DNA of 64,000 bases from Mycolicibacterium baixiangningiae (GTDB taxonomy: Bacteria; Actinomycetota; Actinomycetes; Mycobacteriales; Mycobacteriaceae): assembly GCF_016313185.1 (NCBI RefSeq), contig NZ_CP066218.1, positions 2,170,001 through 2,234,000 of the forward strand, read 5' to 3'. The position numbers were made by a program, and so were the translations under genes. This document shows, one piece after another, positions 61,069 to 64,000 of the stretch (the stretch's first letter is position 1; the number at the start of each line of letters is the position of its first letter). A model generated the notes under the pieces. That model did no database searches and was not told the DNA's origin. It was given only the letters and a program-made list of their open reading frames with translations.

Positions 61069-61881
61069 ATGACGCTGTCACCGGTGGTGCGCCACCTGCT
61101 GCGCTACGTCGCCCTGGCCTACATCCTGGTGCTGGTCGTGGTGCCGGTGGGCCTGATCCTCTGGCGGACCTTCTCGCCGGGTGTCGGTGCGTTCGTCGCC
61201 TCGATCGGCACACCGGCGGCCATCAGCGCGCTGCAGTTGTCGCTGCTCGTGGTGGCGATCGTGGTGCCGCTCAACGTGCTGTTCGGGGTACCGACCGCAC
61301 TGGTTCTGGCCCGCAACAGGTTTCGCGGAAAGAGCGTGTTGCAGGCCGTCATCGACCTGCCGTTCGCGGTGTCGCCGGTGGTCGTCGGCGTCGCGCTGAT
61401 CCTGCTGTGGGGTTCGGCGGGGGTCTTCGGATTCGTGGAGAACGACCTCGGCTTCAAGATCATCTTCGGGCTGCCGGGCATCGTGCTGGCGAGCATCTTC
61501 GTCACCGTCCCGTTCGTCATCCGCGAGGTCGAACCCGTGCTGCACGAAATCGGCACCGACCAGGAAGAAGCCGCCTCGACGCTGGGCTCGCAGTGGTGGC
61601 AGACCTTCTGGCGGATCACGCTGCCGTCGATCCGCTGGGGCCTCACCTATGGCGTGGTACTCACCATCGCCCGCACACTGGGTGAGTACGGCGCGGTCAT
61701 CATGGTGTCGTCGAACCTGCCGGGCACCTCGCAGACCCTGACACTTTTGGTGTCCGACCGCTACAACCGGGGCGCCGAATACGGTGCCTACGCCGTATCG
61801 ACACTGCTCATGGGGGTCGCGGTGATCGTCCTGGTGTTCCAGGTGATCCTCGACGCCCGTCGGGCCAGACAGCACAACTAA
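61069..61881 (+). CDS. cysW: Sulfate ABC transporter permease CysW
   Basis: A 270-residue permease, the partner of CysT. Segments include [21 protein letters not shown] and the EAA loop [44 protein letters not shown]. It lies 4 bp after cysT. The 43-bp gap to cysA contains a ribosome site and no hairpin of note. Confidence 0.96.
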   Translation: MTLSPVVRHLLRYVALAYILVLVVVPVGLILWRTFSPGVGAFVASIGTPAAISALQLSLLVVAIVVPLNVLFGVPTALVLARNRFRGKSVLQAVIDLPFAVSPVVVGVALILLWGSAGVFGFVENDLGFKIIFGLPGIVLASIFVTVPFVIREVEPVLHEIGTDQEEAASTLGSQWWQTFWRITLPSIRWGLTYGVVLTIARTLGEYGAVIMVSSNLPGTSQTLTLLVSDRYNRGAEYGAYAVSTLLMGVAVIVLVFQVILDARRARQHN

Positions 61882-61924
61882 AAAAGCCCGGACAGCCCCG
61901 GGGCGACCAAGGAAGCGAACAGTC

Positions 61925-62968
61925 ATGACAGACGCGATCATCGTGCGCGGCGCCAACAAGCACTACGGCGACTTCGCGGCGCTGGACAACATCGACTTCG
62001 AGGTTCCCGCCGGTTCGCTGACCGCGCTGCTCGGCCCCAGCGGTTCGGGGAAGTCGACGCTGCTGCGGGCGATCGCCGGTCTGGATCACCCGGACACCGG
62101 CACGATCACCATCGACGGCCGCGACGTGACCAACGTGCCGCCGCAGCGCCGCGGAATCGGCTTCGTCTTCCAGCACTACGCGGCGTTCAAGCACCTGTCC
62201 GTGCGGGACAACGTCGCGTTCGGGTTGAAGATCCGCAAGCGGCCCAAGGCGGAGATCAAGGAGAAGGTCGACAACCTGCTCGAGGTGGTCGGGCTGGCCG
62301 GCTTTCAGAACCGCTACCCCAACCAGCTCTCCGGTGGCCAGCGGCAGCGGATGGCGCTGGCCCGCGCGCTGGCGGTGGACCCGCAGGTGCTGCTGCTCGA
62401 CGAGCCGTTCGGTGCGCTCGATGCGAAAGTGCGTGAGGATCTGCGGGCCTGGCTACGCCGCCTGCACGACGAAGTGCACGTCACCACGGTGCTGGTCACC
62501 CACGATCAGGCCGAGGCGCTTGACGTCGCCGACCGCATCGCCGTGCTCAACAAGGGCCGTATCGAACAGGTCGGCTCGCCGACCGAGGTGTACGACACCC
62601 CGGCCAACGCGTTCGTGATGTCGTTCCTGGGTGCGGTGTCGTCGTTGAACGGCACGCTGGTGCGGCCGCACGACATCCGCGTCGGCCGCAACCCCGAGCT
62701 GCCGATCTTCGAGAACGAGTCGGTGCAGTCCACAGGCGTGGTCAAGGCCACCATCGACCGCGTCGTGGTGCTGGGCTTCGAGGTCCGCCTCGAGCTGACC
62801 AATGCGGCGACCCACTCGCCGTTCACCGCGCAGATCACCCGCGGGGACGCCGAGGCGCTCGGGCTGCGCGAAGGCGAGACCGTCTACGTGCGGGCCACTC
62901 GGGTGCCTGAGATCCCCGGCGCCGAGCTGCCGAAGGCCGACGAGGACCAGTCGCTGACCAACGCGTGA
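61925..62968 (+). CDS. cysA: Sulfate ABC transporter ATP-binding protein
   Basis: A 347-residue ATPase subunit. Walker [25 protein letters not shown]-loop [14 protein letters not shown], signature [17 protein letters not shown], Walker [17 protein letters not shown] and H-loop VTHDQAEAL. The C-terminal part is a TOBE-like regulatory domain. The ATG at 61925 follows GGAAG. Completes subI-cysT-cysW-cysA, with the same order as Rv2400c-Rv2397c. Confidence 0.97.
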   Translation: MTDAIIVRGANKHYGDFAALDNIDFEVPAGSLTALLGPSGSGKSTLLRAIAGLDHPDTGTITIDGRDVTNVPPQRRGIGFVFQHYAAFKHLSVRDNVAFGLKIRKRPKAEIKEKVDNLLEVVGLAGFQNRYPNQLSGGQRQRMALARALAVDPQVLLLDEPFGALDAKVREDLRAWLRRLHDEVHVTTVLVTHDQAEALDVADRIAVLNKGRIEQVGSPTEVYDTPANAFVMSFLGAVSSLNGTLVRPHDIRVGRNPELPIFENESVQSTGVVKATIDRVVVLGFEVRLELTNAATHSPFTAQITRGDAEALGLREGETVYVRATRVPEIPGAELPKADEDQSLTNA

Positions 62969-63057
62969 GTTTGCCGAGTGTGTGGTGTCATCCGCGACGC
63001 GCCGCACCCGCCGTACGAGAGTGCACAGTGGGCGCCCGGTGTGCTCAGTCGGCGAAC
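62969..63057. terminator. Possible bidirectional terminator after cysA
   Basis: GTTTGCCGA (62969-62977) and TCGGCGAAC (63049-63057) pair at the ends of the 90-bp gap between cysA and the convergent CNNM gene, with one G-U pair. The loop is long, so evidence is weak. Confidence 0.35.
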
Positions 63058-63058
63058 G

Positions 63059-64000
63059 TCAGGCCGCTGCAGTCGGGAGCAGCCGGTGCAGCAGATCGGT
63101 CAGCGTCAGCAGACCCCGGCCGGTGGGGCCGTCGACGACGACCAGATGGCTTCGCGTCTCCCGCATGGTGCGCAGCGCTTCGTACACCGGCGTGTTCTCG
63201 GACAGCGTGAGGACCGGACGCATCAGCGTGCGCGCGGTGCCGGACCCCGGCAGGCTGTCGCGAACATGGACAACTCCGACGGTGGCCGTGCCGTCACGCA
63301 CCAGAAGCCGCAGATGTCCCGTCGCGTGCGCGGTCTGCTGAATCTCCGCGGGCGTGGCCTCGGGTCGGACGTGGCTGTAAGCAGCCGCGCGGCGGGCCAC
63401 CTGCCCGACCGTCAGCGCCTCGAGTTTCAGCGCGCTGGTGAGGTTAGCGTGGTAGCGCTCGTCGAGTGTGCCGACCGTCGCCGAGTGCTCGACGAGCTGA
63501 CGCAGGGCATTCGGGTCCTGGGTGTCGGCCAGTTCGTCGACCGGGGTGACGCCGACACGTCGCAGACACCAGTTGGCGACCTGGTTGAGGCCCCGTAGCA
63601 GCGGACGGGTGACGAACATGAATCCGCGCATCGGCAGGGCGAGCAGTGTCGCGGAGCGTTCGGGGTGCGCGATGGCCCACGACTTCGGCGCCATCTCGCC
63701 GACCACGAGGTGGAGGAATGTGACGATCGCCAACGCGAGGACGAAGCCGCCGCCGTCGGCAGCCCACGACGGCGCGCCGAGGCTGGTCAGCAGCGGTGTG
63801 ATCGCATGGTGCACAGCGGGTTTGGTCACCGCGCCGAGCATCAGTGTGCACACCGTGATGCCCAGCTGGGCGCCGGCGAGGAGCACCGAGAGTTCGCCGG
63901 CGCTGCGCAGCGCGGCCCTGGACCCGGCACTGGTGGCAGCCGCATCCTCGAGTCGATTGCGTCGTGCGGCGATCAGCGCGAACTCCACGGCGACGAAGAA
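63059..64000 (-). CDS. CNNM/hemolysin-C-like membrane protein, 3' part
   Basis: The frame is open to the window edge, so the N-terminus is missing; 313 codons are visible. It begins FFVAVEFALIAARRNRLEDAA, typical of the first DUF21 (CNNM) transmembrane helix, and continues with SVLLAGAQLGITVCTLMLGAVTKPAV and LVVGEMAPKSWAIAHPERSA, conserved in the family. The C-terminal part carries CBS-type domains (LRLLVRDGTATVGVVHVRDSL; TLSENTPVYEALRTMRETRSHLVVVDGPTGRGLLTLTDLLHRLLP). CNNM proteins are linked to Mg2+/Co2+ transport and homeostasis. Confidence 0.88.
   Translation of the reverse strand, partial: FFVAVEFALIAARRNRLEDAAATSAGSRAALRSAGELSVLLAGAQLGITVCTLMLGAVTKPAVHHAITPLLTSLGAPSWAADGGGFVLALAIVTFLHLVVGEMAPKSWAIAHPERSATLLALPMRGFMFVTRPLLRGLNQVANWCLRRVGVTPVDELADTQDPNALRQLVEHSATVGTLDERYHANLTSALKLEALTVGQVARRAAAYSHVRPEATPAEIQQTAHATGHLRLLVRDGTATVGVVHVRDSLPGSGTARTLMRPVLTLSENTPVYEALRTMRETRSHLVVVDGPTGRGLLTLTDLLHRLLPTAAA

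Overview
The window is high-GC chromosomal DNA from a fast-growing, environmental-type mycobacterium (Mycolicibacterium-like). Evidence: resuscitation-promoting factor genes, many GTG starts, frequent ATGA/GTGA/TGATG gene overlaps, -10 boxes of the TANNNT type placed so that transcripts would be leaderless, and genes of the mycobacterial methylglucose lipopolysaccharide pathway (gpgP, octT). From memory of the M. tuberculosis H37Rv map, the core gene order matches roughly Rv2453c (mobA) to Rv2397c (cysA1). No tRNA, rRNA, CRISPR array, transposase or prophage gene was seen.

Layout. 1-2.5 kb: 3' end of mobA, a long regulatory gap, and two tandem rpfE-like genes with CRP-type palindromes. 2.5-7.6 kb: a VOC protein and an FAD monooxygenase (minus strand), an S9 peptidase and a saccharopine dehydrogenase-like protein. 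7.6-19.3 kb: core block valS-folC-DUF4233, ndk, rne, rplU-rpmA, obg-proB. 19.2-26.5 kb: Sir2 deacetylase, isochorismatase-like hydrolase and nadE, a CmtR-like ArsR/cation exporter pair, a secreted peptide, an enoyl-CoA hydratase and ribokinase. 26.6-30.2 kb: proA and a MoxR/VWA pair. 30.2-38.5 kb: accessory segment with a TetR/alcohol dehydrogenase pair and a GntR-controlled operon (APC permease, FGGY kinase, two flavoproteins). 38.5-46.9 kb: nadD-rsfS-gpgP-octT-degV, a DapB-like protein and RidA, then comEA-comEC-holA. 46.9-52.7 kb: rpsT, the ATP-grasp/alpha-E/transglutaminase trio, a CBS protein, a GNAT protein and a PemK-like protein. 52.8-58.9 kb: lepA, two lipoproteins, an ANTAR protein, a GH15 trehalase and small membrane proteins. 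58.9-63 kb: the sulfate importer subI-cysT-cysW-cysA. 63-64 kb: a CNNM-type membrane protein cut by the window end.

The strongest regulatory observations are these. A 30-residue leaderless peptide ending in three consecutive cysteines lies directly upstream of the sulfate importer. lepA has no ATG, GTG, TTG or CTG available and probably starts at ATC or ATT behind a clear Shine-Dalgarno sequence. Two 18-bp operators each can be assigned to the TetR and GntR regulators. A short dispersed repeat has been absorbed into the ends of nadD and rsfS. Long perfect hairpins, two with the same arm core, sit between convergent genes.
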